64,000 nt of DNA from assembly GCA_947184155.2 (NCBI GenBank), contig CAMXCT020002767.1:23704-87703 (forward strand), written 5' to 3'. A model generated the notes under the pieces. That model searched no databases and was not told the origin of the DNA. It was given only the letters and a program-made list of their open reading frames with translations. The DNA comes from Cladocopium goreaui (lineage: Eukaryota; Sar; Dinophyceae; Suessiales; Symbiodiniaceae). Below are positions 11,797 to 21,943 of this stretch, in pieces; the stretch's first letter is position 1, and every line of letters begins with the position of its first letter. The translations under genes were made by a program, and so were the position numbers.

Positions 11797-11905
11797 TACC
11801 CTCTGGTTATTTAACAGTTTGTCATGGGAAATGACCCATAGAAATAGATGGTTTACCTGTTAAAAATGGTGATTTTCCATAGTTATGTTAGTTTACCAGA
11901 GGGTA
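11797..11905. mobile_element. Small TIR element, second complete copy of the 7403 family
   Basis: It begins TACCCTCTGGTTATTTAAC and ends TTAGTTTACCAGAGGGTA, the same terminal sequences as the element at 7403-7517. It also shares the ATTTTCCATRGYTATGTTA inner block, but the middle is diverged, so this is an older or separate subfamily member. It has no coding capacity. Confidence 0.8.
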
Positions 11906-12757
11906 TCTCTTGCCAATTTTTACCAATTTTTCAAACACAAATTGACCTTTCAAACCTGCAAGAAGCATAAACAATGCATTTGTGCATTTGTTTCATCATA
12001 GTTCTGACAAAATCATGTGGTTCCCGACTTCTGCAAAGTGAGCACATGTGAGCACTCTATGTTGTTCCTCTTGCAGCGATGCGTGCATGTGGTGATATGC
12101 GGTGCAAATACTTCATCACAGCCGTCCCATGCAGACATTTTTTGGCCATTTCCGGTACTTCATCAGAGGAAAGACACAAATGAAGAGAGAGAGAGAGAGA
12201 TTCTTTAGTAAGTGCTTCTCAGTAGTCCAGCTTTTGTTTGCGTGTTCCTGCACAGTGTACTTTCAAGTCTTTCAACATCAGCTTGCATAGTCTGGCATAG
12301 TGTGGTTTTCTTTTCATGATCTGCGATTCTTGTTTGTCTGCCTCCCTGGCCCCTTGTCATTTTGTGACTCATTTTATTTAGCCCGACACGCTTTTTTTGA
12401 TTGAAAAAGTCCACCTCTATTTGCCCTCACTTGCCATTCCAAGTCATGTCAAGTTCCAATCTGCTTGGTGTGGTACTTGGGAACAAGGCGCAAAGCAAAT
12501 TGAAGTATGTAATATGTAGTAGCAGCAAAAGGATTGAAAGATCTTCAATTTGTAAGTGAACGTAGTTTCACATCAAGAATTCCCAAGATGAATGCTAATC
12601 GGACCTTCGAAGCTGATAGGGGTGATCCGGTGATCCTATTTTGTTGCGAATACCTTCAGAATAATCTTGGTTCAACATCCCTGGGGCCTTAATTTGCCTT
12701 AAAGTCCTACGGATTTCGTCTGATTTCGGCCACATTTTGTGTTTTTTTTCGCTGCAG

Positions 12758-12877
12758 GAGCTACGCCTGGATTCGGCCATGGCGGAACAATGTACTGCCC
12801 GCCTGGCAGAGGAGCTGCTCTTCAGCACCGAGGCCAGCGGTAGCGAGGAACATGTGCACAGCTCTAACGGTTCCAAG
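12758..12877 (+). CDS. Strong candidate internal exon, protein unknown
   Basis: A pyrimidine-rich tract and acceptor (TTTTTTTCGCTGCAG) are followed by exactly 40 codons reading ELRLDSAMAEQCTARLAEEL then LFSTEASGSEEHVHSSNGSK, and a donor AAG followed by GTCAGC. The first half is an amphipathic helix and the second half is acidic, Ser-rich and probably disordered. Both splice sites and an intact phase-0 frame make this one of the best-defined exons in the window. The function is unknown. Confidence 0.45.
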
Positions 12878-13785
12878 GTCAGCTGCGAAGCTCAACTCGA
12901 ATTCATTTTTCACCATTTTTCACCATTTTTCACTAGTTCAAGAAAGTATCCCTCGAGATGAACTGACACATCAATTGATGAATTTATATGGCAAAAACAA
13001 AAAAGAGAGAGGGGCTCAGAGGCCGAACTCTTCTGTGCTTTTCCGGGGTGCAAAAGGCTCAAGCAAAGGACATATCAAAAAGAGAAGTATTTTCGGCAGG
13101 CATTTTCAACCCTTTGAGGACCACAAGAAAGCTAGAAATCGGATTCAAAATTTGATAGTTCAGACAGAAAGATGAATGGAGACCAGTTTGAGGACTACGG
13201 AAGAATTGGCATGGTACTGTCTCATCCTATGGTCACTTGGATATGAAAGATTTACAAGATTTGCAAGCTTGACATAGCTTGACAATCTGCAAGCCTGACA
13301 GCCTCATTGGGTCGTGGATTGACGCCAGGACTTATACCTCCTCTCTGAGAAGGTGCGAAAGATGTCATGCTGAGACATGGTGATGGTCATGCGCGTGCTT
13401 TGTTGATCTTTGTTGCCTTTTGCAGTAGCTATGACCTGTTGCAAGGAAAACTTCATGCGATTGCCTTTGCCTATGCAGCTTGCTTGCAATTTGGTTGTGC
13501 GCTGCAGCTCACTAGCTGATTTGAACGGATTTGCAGCATAATCAACAGACCCCAGATTCAAAAAACAGCATGGAACTATGACGACTGGCAAACAGCTCGT
13601 GAACGAGGGACAAGACCACACCACACACACACACACAAGTGGAGATATGATGTGGGTCGGGGGTCGGAGGAAGATGGAATCTCTCATCTAGACCCATCTT
13701 GGCACGTGTACTGTAATTTGCTCGATTTTTTGCCAAGAACCAGAGTTGTACGAGTTGTACTGCACGACTAGTGTTTTTTTTAAAG

Positions 13786-14007
13786 TTGGAGGATGAGTTG
13801 CGAACCCCTGCTGTAGCTCAAGTCCTACAGTCCTACACGGGAAGGTATGTCCGCCGTTGGCTCGCTGACGAACGTCAAGGGCGCTTGTTCAACCCTGAAG
13901 CCGTGGTTGAGGAGGTGGAAGAGTCACAAGGAGGGGATTCAACTGACGTTCATAGGCGTGTCTTGACCGGTGTAAGGTGCAAAGGTGCTAAAGTTATGAC
14001 GTTGTAG
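13786..14007 (+). CDS. Probable terminal exon, protein unknown
   Basis: The frame reads LEDELRTPAVAQVLQSYTGR then YVRRWLADERQGRLFNPEAV, followed by an acidic tail (VVEEVEESQGGDSTD). It ends at TAG at about 14005, immediately before an AT microsatellite (14008-14085). Composition and length suggest a real C-terminus with a helical, Arg-rich core. No family was recognised. Confidence 0.4.
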   Translation: MEDELRTPAVAQVLQSYTGRYVRRWLADERQGRLFNPEAVVEEVEESQGGDSTDVHRRVLTGVRCKGAKVMTL

Positions 14008-14085
14008 CTATACGTATATATATATAATTATATATATATAATTATATATATAATTATATATATACATAATTATATAACAGCTATT
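14008..14085. repeat. AT microsatellite
   Basis: Alternating TATA/AATTATAT units. Confidence 0.9.
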
Positions 14086-14465
14086 TAATGCTATTTATAG
14101 AAGCAGGATTTGTGCAAATGATCATTTTCTCGGTAGGTTCAATTTTGGGCAAAGTCGGCATGCAAAACTTCATGGATTTAGCATCTAGGAGTCAAATCTC
14201 AAAACATCCCAACAGGGTTGGCATTTGTAGCGTGCATGGATGTCAGGAGATGGCAGTTACGAGTCCAATCCTGCACGACGTGGAAGGTATGGAGAAGATA
14301 CGGATCAATTTTGGATGTTTTCTTCCGGATTCTTATCTTTCCTTCGGTACATTTCTGTACAGTTTCCAAGTTCTGTCACGGAGTATCGGGCTGGCCAAGT
14401 CGTTGATCCAAGCAACCATTAAGATATAGATGTAGTGTGACGTAGTTCATTTATTTTGGTTTCAG

Positions 14466-17400
14466 ATGGATTCTGGCACATTCTGGGGCGCCAGGTCATT
14501 GTCCTTCAACTCGGATGGTGAAGCTGCACATGTTGTGGAGGTGACCGTGCAGGTGAACAGTGTCACTGCCATCAACATCAAACGCATCCTTTTCGATGTG
14601 GACTTCACCCTCATGTCTCTAGGATGGACTTTTCAGGCTTGCATCATGGGCTTATATGCTTTGTTACGAGTCAGAATGTGAGCCGATCGTTCATGGCATC
14701 CTAAACAGCCGAAGGAGACCCAGGAAAAAACATGAAAATATCACACCAATTCACAACATGCTTTTGGAATCTTTTGGAGATGAACGTGTCTTCTATCACA
14801 TTGTCATGATTGACTGGTTCTGCTCAGCTAAGGTTGGACTGGCAAGATCCTAGCGCCATGGGTTTGTCTGTCAAGGAGATCGAGGCAATGACTTCTTTCA
14901 ATCCGGAAGTTGTGATCGTGGGGTGCTCAGACGAGAACCTTGAGCAAATGCTGAGCAAATGCTGGTTGATTGGATCTGAAGACGTCTGAAGACTATCGGA
15001 CCATATCGGACCATATCTGACCATCCAGGACAATGCAGTGGACAATGATCAGCCTCTCGCTGGTGGCTGCAGTGCTCCCAGGCAACGTCTTTGGTCACAG
15101 TGTCAGCTACTGGTAATATCTGGTAACAGTAAAATGGTCGGCACATACTTCTGCATTACTTTTTGTGGCTGTTGAAGATTGGACCAAGCAACTTTGCACA
15201 ACATGCTATAAAGGAATGTAAAAGATGGCTATGAGCCGTGTTTTGATTGGGGTTGCTGGTTCAGGCCCAACCGATTGGTGGATGGTGTGTGTCTCCTGGC
15301 AGCAAGCCTTCCAGGCATTTTCACAACGCAATGGATCTGATGGGTGCGACTCTGCCAAGGCCCCGATGGTCATCTGAAGAAGACCAACCGCTACCGACTC
15401 TCGCTGACCTGCAACGGCCTGGATCTGCGGGCCTTTCCCTTCGATACTCAGATTTTGCCGATCCGCTTAAAGGCGGGTGCAGTACCTGATGAAGATCTGG
15501 CGACATCAGATTGACATCATATTGACATCAATCGTTAAAAATCGATTGACCAGCTCGACATTTTCCATCGAAAGACGTCGATGACTTTCGACATCTTTCG
15601 ACATTTTCGCCGCTTCCAGTGCCTCTGCAGTGGCTCCAGTGGCTCCAGGCTCGCAAAGGCACCCTGAAGTCCACAGAGAAAGATGCCTCAGATGTGATCT
15701 TGGTAGGTCCAGAAGGTGGGAGGATTCGGGATGCGGAGAGATCGGAGAGATTTTCTTGGACCGTTTTTCACCTTGTCCACATGGTCGTTAGGAGGTCTGA
15801 ATGTGTGTATATATATATAAGTATATCAAATGTATATCAAACATATTCAAACAATATCAAACAACTATTTGATAAGCAGAACATTTCCTTGCCTCAGCAA
15901 CCCTTGTGACAGGCCTCAACGGTCTCACTCTCAGACTTGTCGTTTCTCACAGTGGGTGCAGGTTCACCTCAAAGTGCTTGTCCTGACAGTCCTAAGATTT
16001 GTCGTGTCTCAGGTCATGATAAGAAGCATGGCTTGAGAAGGATGGGCCACACAGTCAAGATGCAAGCAGAACGATTGGCAGACTTCAAGATCCAGCGACT
16101 TGTCGTGCTGGAGAAAATGTCATCATGCTGCATCATGCTTGGGGTGCCCTGAATCTGAAAATATCGGAAATGCAAGTGCGTTCAATGCAATTCAGAAAAT
16201 TGGCAACATGAGATGAAAGCTGATAAAATGAGCTTTAGCTGCATGAGCCCGAAACATTCAACCTCTGCTGGGTGCGCTTTCTAAGCATTGCTTCCCAATA
16301 AAAAGACGCACGCATTGACCACTAATGGATAGCAAACCAGACTAGACAAAGATAGACAAAGTGACGAAGCATGCTCAGTGTGTTGTTTGAGTTATTTCAA
16401 AGTTAATTCACGTCGCTTCGCGACGGCAACCGCCCGCACCGCATCGTAACTGCCAATGATGTCGGCCATTGAGACCAAAAACATCCGAAAGTACTGATTG
16501 TCGGAAAAAAAAACGCGAAGAATTTGATAGCCATGTATAGCGGACCAACGCAGTTCAAAAAATAACGAATAACATGAAAAAACGGCGAAATTGCTGTTAT
16601 TTACAGTGTTTTTGCGCGGTGAGAAGCAGAAACCACTGCAAATACCATGGTTTTTGAGGGTCAGGTGGCCAAAAACACTGTAATTTACAGTGTTTTTTTA
16701 ACCAACGTCAAAAAACACTGGTATTTACGATGTTTTCATTCACACCGTAACATAAAACAGCGTAATTTACGAGGTTTTTGGAAGTTTTGAAGCTAGCCGT
16801 CAAGCATGCAGAAAACAGAAAAACACTGTAAAAACCAGTGTTTCTGCTATCACAAAACGACGAAAATCAGTCCGAAAACGGGTCCAAAAACTCAAAAATC
16901 CGCCTCCGGGCCAGGCCACCTGCGGAACCGCAAAAAAAGATGTTGCAAACCAAAAAAATGAGGTCAAAAAGTTGAAAAACACGGGGTTTTTTCACTTTTC
17001 GCTTGCCGATTTTGGACGGGCGCGTTCACGAACAGGTGTCTTCCGTACTGTTTTTTACAGTGTTTTTTGAAGGCGAGCGTCACGACCTATCAAAAACAGG
17101 AGGTTTTGGCCGAAAAATGCCCCGCCCCCCCCAGGTAAACCTGTAACCTTTTACGAGTGCCATCCGGACGATCACGCCCCAGCACCTTCGGTGCGGGCGG
17201 ATTCAATTGTTTCGTTTTTCTTTCGTTTGTTACTTCGAGCTCTTTGAGGTCTTTGATGGGTCTTCGGTCAGAACTGCCAGACCGATGGTATGAGGTTCGC
17301 ATCATTGTGGAGAGATCGCCAGGTCAGCGCGGTGGGTACACTGTGTGACCTTGATTCGTTTTTGCCGGGGAGATCACATCGAACAATTTAAGGAACAAGT

Positions 17401-18595
17401 CTGTCACCACAACAATCGGAGCATCGACTAAGATGTCTTAGATCTGAGACTTCTGAAAAAGACTTCTTAGACCTCGGGAGAACCCGCAAAGGAATAATAT
17501 TCGATCATATACTATCGTAGTCCGCAGTAGAGCGGCCCGCCTGTTTCGATGGATTCAATCAAAGGCATCCACCGGCATTCGCAAACTTATCAAATCTGGC
17601 TTTTTAGCTAGAAACCTGCTTGGATGGCCCGTTGACCCCCAACCTTTCTTGTCCGTACAGCGACTTGTTTGCGTGTTCAAACAATACTGTAGCTGCTGCA
17701 TAGAAGCGCGCATAGTGGTTGCTCTGATTGCAGGACATGCTGTCCGTAACGTGGCAGTGCCCTGCTTGGTGATTTTGACCTTCTCCTTCACCATCTATGC
17801 AATTCCCATGTCTGAGCTGGGATCCAGGACCGGTAGCTTGAGGATGTGCAGTTGATCGCAGAACAATGGTATGGAATAGAATGATATCATGATATCATAT
17901 GATAATCATGATATCATATGATAATCATGATATCATACATTTGACAAATCGATACAAATCTAACAAGGGAGCTTTCCACAATCTTTTTTGCCGCTCATTT
18001 TTCATGGGATACGCGAGGCTGGAGAACACGGCCACCTGTTTGCTGGCGATGATGGCATTTCAGGTTGGGTATTGCGGCATCAATATCAATATCAATGTAT
18101 ATATATATATCTATATATGTATATCTATATATATATATATCTATATATATATATCTATATATATATATATATCTATATATATATCTATATATATATCTAT
18201 ATATATACATATACATATACATATACATATCAATATGAGGTATTGCAATGTCTTGACATTTCTGAAATGTCTTGAAATTTTGTGGACTTCAGTGGACTGA
18301 AGAGTTGTGTCATTTAGACTTTCCCAGGGAGTGGTGAATGAGATGCTGCCTCCTGTGTCATATGAGACTGCCTTGGGAAGGCGCGCTCGATTGTTTGATT
18401 GCTTGTTCCACCGGAGTTCAGGACATGAACTTGTTCATGGATTCCAACGACTTGTATGATTTGTTTCCGGGAGATTGGACTTCCAACCTTAGCATCTACT
18501 GTATCACAGGATTAAAACATATTAAAACCCCAAACCCCAGCAACTGCTGAGGTATGTGACTGCAGTGTACATCATTCTGATGCAAGGGCCTGAGT
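14466..18595 (+). CDS. Pentameric ligand-gated ion channel (Cys-loop family), several exons
   Basis: Exon order follows the family fold. The first exon (about 14466-14615) carries the strands [20 protein letters not shown] and DVDFTL and ends at a GT donor. Exon 14833-14927 starts with [19 protein letters not shown] and ends FNPEVVI; splicing restores FTLMLDW, the W-x-D/P signature. Exon 15029 to about 15081 starts DNAVDNDQP. An exon ending at about 15515 reads [19 protein letters not shown] then TQ, the typical L-x-C-x-x-D-L-x-x-F-P-F-D-x-Q loop. Exon 17734 to about 17832 is TM1 ([26 protein letters not shown]). An exon at about 18328-18376 is the TM2-TM3 link ([14 protein letters not shown]), and one at about 18552-18595 starts TM3 ([11 protein letters not shown]). 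Such channels are ion channels of the plasma or an internal membrane; the ligand cannot be read from this. The TM2 pore exon and the start were not located. Confidence 0.6.
16411..17200. repeat. Palindrome-rich element within a channel intron
   Basis: The block opens with a hairpin CGTCGCTTCGCGACG and CCGCCCGCACCG, and closes with GCACCTTCGGTGC and CGGTGCGGGCGG, so its ends form an inverted repeat of 12 bp. Inside are several CACTGTAA/TTACAGTG palindromes. The best, AAAAACACTGTAA-T-TTACAGTGTTTTT at 16671-16697, has perfect 13-bp arms; others lie near 16590, 16711, 16830 and 17046. There is no ORF of note. It could be a non-autonomous TIR transposon or a hairpin array. Confidence 0.5.
18090..18232. 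repeat. CTATAT/ATATAC microsatellite
   Basis: A nearly pure alternating tract. Other simple repeats nearby are the GATATCATATGATAATCAT block at 17881-17938, TGTTGTCTT at 20288-20330 and GAT at 22553-22580. Confidence 0.9.
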
Positions 18596-19248
18596 TGTTC
18601 ATAGTTTTCCTATTGATATCTGTTGATATTTGTTGATTTTTTTGCTTCTTGTCTTATCTTGTCCTGTCGACGACCTCTGAGGTTCCACGGTGTTGAGCAC
18701 GCACTCTTCTCCACCTTGACCTCCAAGTCAGATTCAATTGCGCCTCGAGATAGGCATTCAATGTGCATTCAATGCGCATTCCGACTTTTCAGTTGTTTCG
18801 TTTGGGTTTCATTTGGGTTTCTTGGATTTGCATCTTCATTTTCAATTGTTTCGGCTGTCAGTGCAAGCTGCTCTTGCAATGACTGCTGTATGGCAATCTG
18901 CAAAGAAAGAAGAATGCAGGAGGGTGTACATAACGACATGCTTGTCCTAGGTTTCGGTTTAGGGATTGTCAAGTTAAATGAGCGTTCTGATCAGTTCAGG
19001 CCAATTGACATCTTCTTTGGCACAGTGGAATATTGGGATGCCAATAGTTCCTATATGCACGGGGTTGAGGCAATTTTGGTGACTTGACTCGCAACAAAAA
19101 AATCCTACAAACCTGCCAAAGACGCAGAAACTTGGAGACATAGGTTTCAAAAGAATGAATTTCACTTGGATTAGTTGGATTCCAGATTGCAAGGGCCTTT
19201 GATTTTGAGTGCTCATTTGTTGCCATGCCCAGCCGTGAAAAGAAACGC

Positions 19249-19372
19249 AACCCATGGACTGATGCTCAGGTTTGTGCAGAACTGGTGCTGATCCTGTTCA
19301 TCCATGTTGCGTATGTTGCTCGTCATCAAGAGCAGATTGTTGTTGAAACGACGCCCTTTGCCATGCCAGGTT
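19249..19372 (+). CDS. Possible exon with a hydrophobic segment
   Basis: The frame reads REKKRNPWTDAQVCAELVLI then LFIHVAYVARHQEQIVVETT and ends at CCAG before gttcaa. The central hydrophobic run could cross a membrane. It lies downstream of the channel exons and could belong to that gene or to the next one. It is unrecognised, and the splice sites are only partly convincing. Confidence 0.3.
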
Positions 19373-19764
19373 CAAAATATTAGTATATTCTCCAGTAAAC
19401 TCATTTCCTTTGAGCATGGCTGTGGAAAATCCCCATTTGTAGTTACTGCAATTACGAGAACTGCAGGACCATGCCTGGAGGTTCATAAAACGACAGTAGC
19501 AACCGCTACAGTCGCTACAGTCGCTACAGCTTCAGCCCGAGCCCCAAGGTGCTCTACCTTTTCTGGCTCCGCCGGAAGGGGAAGGTACGCCCAGGGCTGT
19601 GCCAGATCTGATTGGAACAGAGGACACAGTTTCGGCCTCTCCCCACAGGTTAGGATTCCTATAGGAATCCTAAACTCCAAAGACTTTTAGTATTTTTAGT
19701 GTTGCTTGTAGCTAGCCAGTGCTTATTTAGAATCCCAATCCTGACTCAAAGCTGCATTGTTCAG

Positions 19765-19935
19765 GCAAAGCGTCTTCGGGAAGCTCAACGTGCTGGTGTC
19801 TCACTGGTGGATGCACGCACTGGCTTCGGAACTCGCGCAACACAGACTCGCATCCCAACTGGCACCACCTCAGCTGCGACACTTGACGACTATGACATGA
19901 AATCCATGCCTTATGTGAGAAGATTGAACATGTAA
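19765..19935 (+). CDS. Terminal exon of an unknown gene
   Basis: After an acceptor TTGTTCAG, 56 codons read AKRLREAQRAGVSLVDARTG then FGTRATQTRIPTGTTSAATL and end MKSMPYVRRLNM with TAA. The upstream open segment at about 19500-19649 ends at CCACAG followed by GTTAGG and would splice in phase to the Ala codon, giving a 114-bp intron. A basic, Thr-rich C-terminus is all that can be said. Confidence 0.42.
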   Translation, partial: AKRLREAQRAGVSLVDARTGFGTRATQTRIPTGTTSAATLDDYDMKSMPYVRRLNM

Positions 19936-21600
19936 ACACAAGGAAACATCATTGCGTTTCTTGCTGTGAACCATTTTACTTATGGGCATGATGTTTATTA
20001 AATGAACACTATTATACAGTATATGAAATGGAAAAAAATACAAAAAAAAACGGGAAAAACATCCCCAAAAAAAATTGCAGCCCATATGAAATTATATGAT
20101 GATCAATTACCCCTGTGAATTCCTTGTGGCTTTCTGAGAAGTTAGGAGATTTGCACCTTCCCCGAAAAATCAACCAAGGACTCGGTCCCGCTCGATTGGC
20201 TCAGGCCTGGGTGAGCTTGGAACTAAATAGCTGTGAAGGCACCAATCGTAACTAAATACCAATTGGATATCCTATTGAACATGACACTCTTGTTGTCTTT
20301 GTTGTCTTTGTTGTCTTTGTTGTCTTTTGTTGAAGCCTGATTGAAGCACGTTTGTCTGCAGAGTTCTCGAATTCAACTATGCCAATTCAGGCCATACAAC
20401 TCCCAGTGCTGGTGCCACTTTGCTTCAATCATCACGGCAATCCAAGAAGTGACTGGCTTAGAAATGGCACGTCGGCGGAGTCCTGGCCCAAGGCCAAAGG
20501 TCGAAATCAGGTCGCAGGAGCAAAGTATCCAGTGACCGTGGCTACGCCGTAGCTACGCTGCCCGTAGCTGATCGTAGATCAAAGTCTAACCTCCACATTC
20601 CACAGTGCTCTACGCAGACTTGCACCGAACACTGTTGAGAAGGTTTCCAAAGGCTAATGTAACCAACCACCGAAGGTGGGATGGAAGATGACGGATGGCG
20701 CTGGCCAAAAGAAAAATGAAGCTGCTGGCGTGATGAGTACCGCACCGTTCCACCGTTCAATGCCTCGAAAGCAGCCAAGTCACGAGAGTTTGTTCGGCAA
20801 AGTGGCTTGCTTGGTGTTTTTAATGCTTGTCCCTTCGGGACATAGCTGACATAGCATGATTTTTTCTCCCATGAACAGGGGGGGACTGTAACGGGATGCA
20901 AAGAACGGACATTGAAACATCAATGACAATAGCAAACTGCGAATGCACAAGTCTGATCCGACTCGGATCTGAGGTTGGCGCAAATATGGCCAGGCCCGAT
21001 CGCAGTTGATATCCGTGGATTATTTTTATCTGAGATTGCTTTGGCACTTCTCCATTCACCAAAGAGGCACTTCTTGGCACTCCTTAGTTACATTTAGTTA
21101 CTAGTTTTTGCTTCTCTTTGACATGACTAGGCACTGCTTTCAGGAAATGCAAAACTACCAATTCAAAGCAAGTAGACTCATGTAGATTCAACACACGCTC
21201 TTCAATGGTAGGAAGCCTGTGCAGAACCTTGCTGCACTGAGCATGATCTTAAGCCACAGCACTGTTCAGACCGTTGCTGTTCACGTCCTGCCAAACCTTG
21301 ATCAAATCAAATCTTAAACTTTGTGAAATGGCCACTAAAGACTGCAAAAACTGTTCAGAGATAACACAGATAACTTGATAACCGGGCCTCATCCTGCCCT
21401 GAAGTTTGGGCCGCTTTTTAGCCACAGCGGAACAGGATTATGAGGCTGCTGCAATTGAGAGCGGCCAATGCTGTACTGACTTACTGCCCACGACGACAAA
21501 AAAGTGCAGTCCTGGCAGTTGATCATGCTCGATTTCAAACAAAGCTCTGTTCGCAAACAGTGTACCTTTTCCTCTTGGGGTGCCTTTTTTTCCTTGATTA
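19936..21600. other. No gene recognised
   Basis: Open frames are short and unconvincing. A TTTGTTGTC repeat occurs near 20290. A low-complexity A-rich stretch is present at about 20030-20075. Confidence 0.4.
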
Positions 21601-21613
21601 GTTTTGACTGCAA

Positions 21614-21943
21614 ATGTTTGGCATTCGCAGTCGTACCTTGTTCATCCTTGTTCTGCGAGTTCTCTGGGCCTTAGGTTGTGGAAGGACTTTGGAAGTTGTG
21701 GATTTCTTTTCGTTCGGAATGAATGTTTTGCTCGCTTTATCAGCTGAGACACCCACACAGCGTGAGGTGAAAGCTTGGGGCCTTCCTTGGAAAGTCTTTT
21801 TGCGCAAGCGTAACCGGAAGGAGTGGGAGAATGAGCAACACAAGCGCTTTTACTGCATTCATTTTCGTATCACAGGGAGCAGGTGTTTCCTCAGGAGTTT
21901 GGGACACCAGAGTAGTGCACCAGGCTTGAAGGCTCCGTGGTAG
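21614..21943 (+). CDS. Possible small ORF, N-terminal membrane anchor
   Basis: The ATG frame of 109 codons begins MFGIRSRTLFILVLRVLWAL, a hydrophobic start after a short basic head. A middle segment (LLALSAETPTQREVKAWGLP) and a very basic stretch (RKRNRKEWENEQHKRF) follow. The minus strand is also open here, so the call is tentative. No family was recognised. Confidence 0.22.
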   Translation: MFGIRSRTLFILVLRVLWALGCGRTLEVVDFFSFGMNVLLALSAETPTQREVKAWGLPWKVFLRKRNRKEWENEQHKRFYCIHFRITGSRCFLRSLGHQSSAPGLKAPW

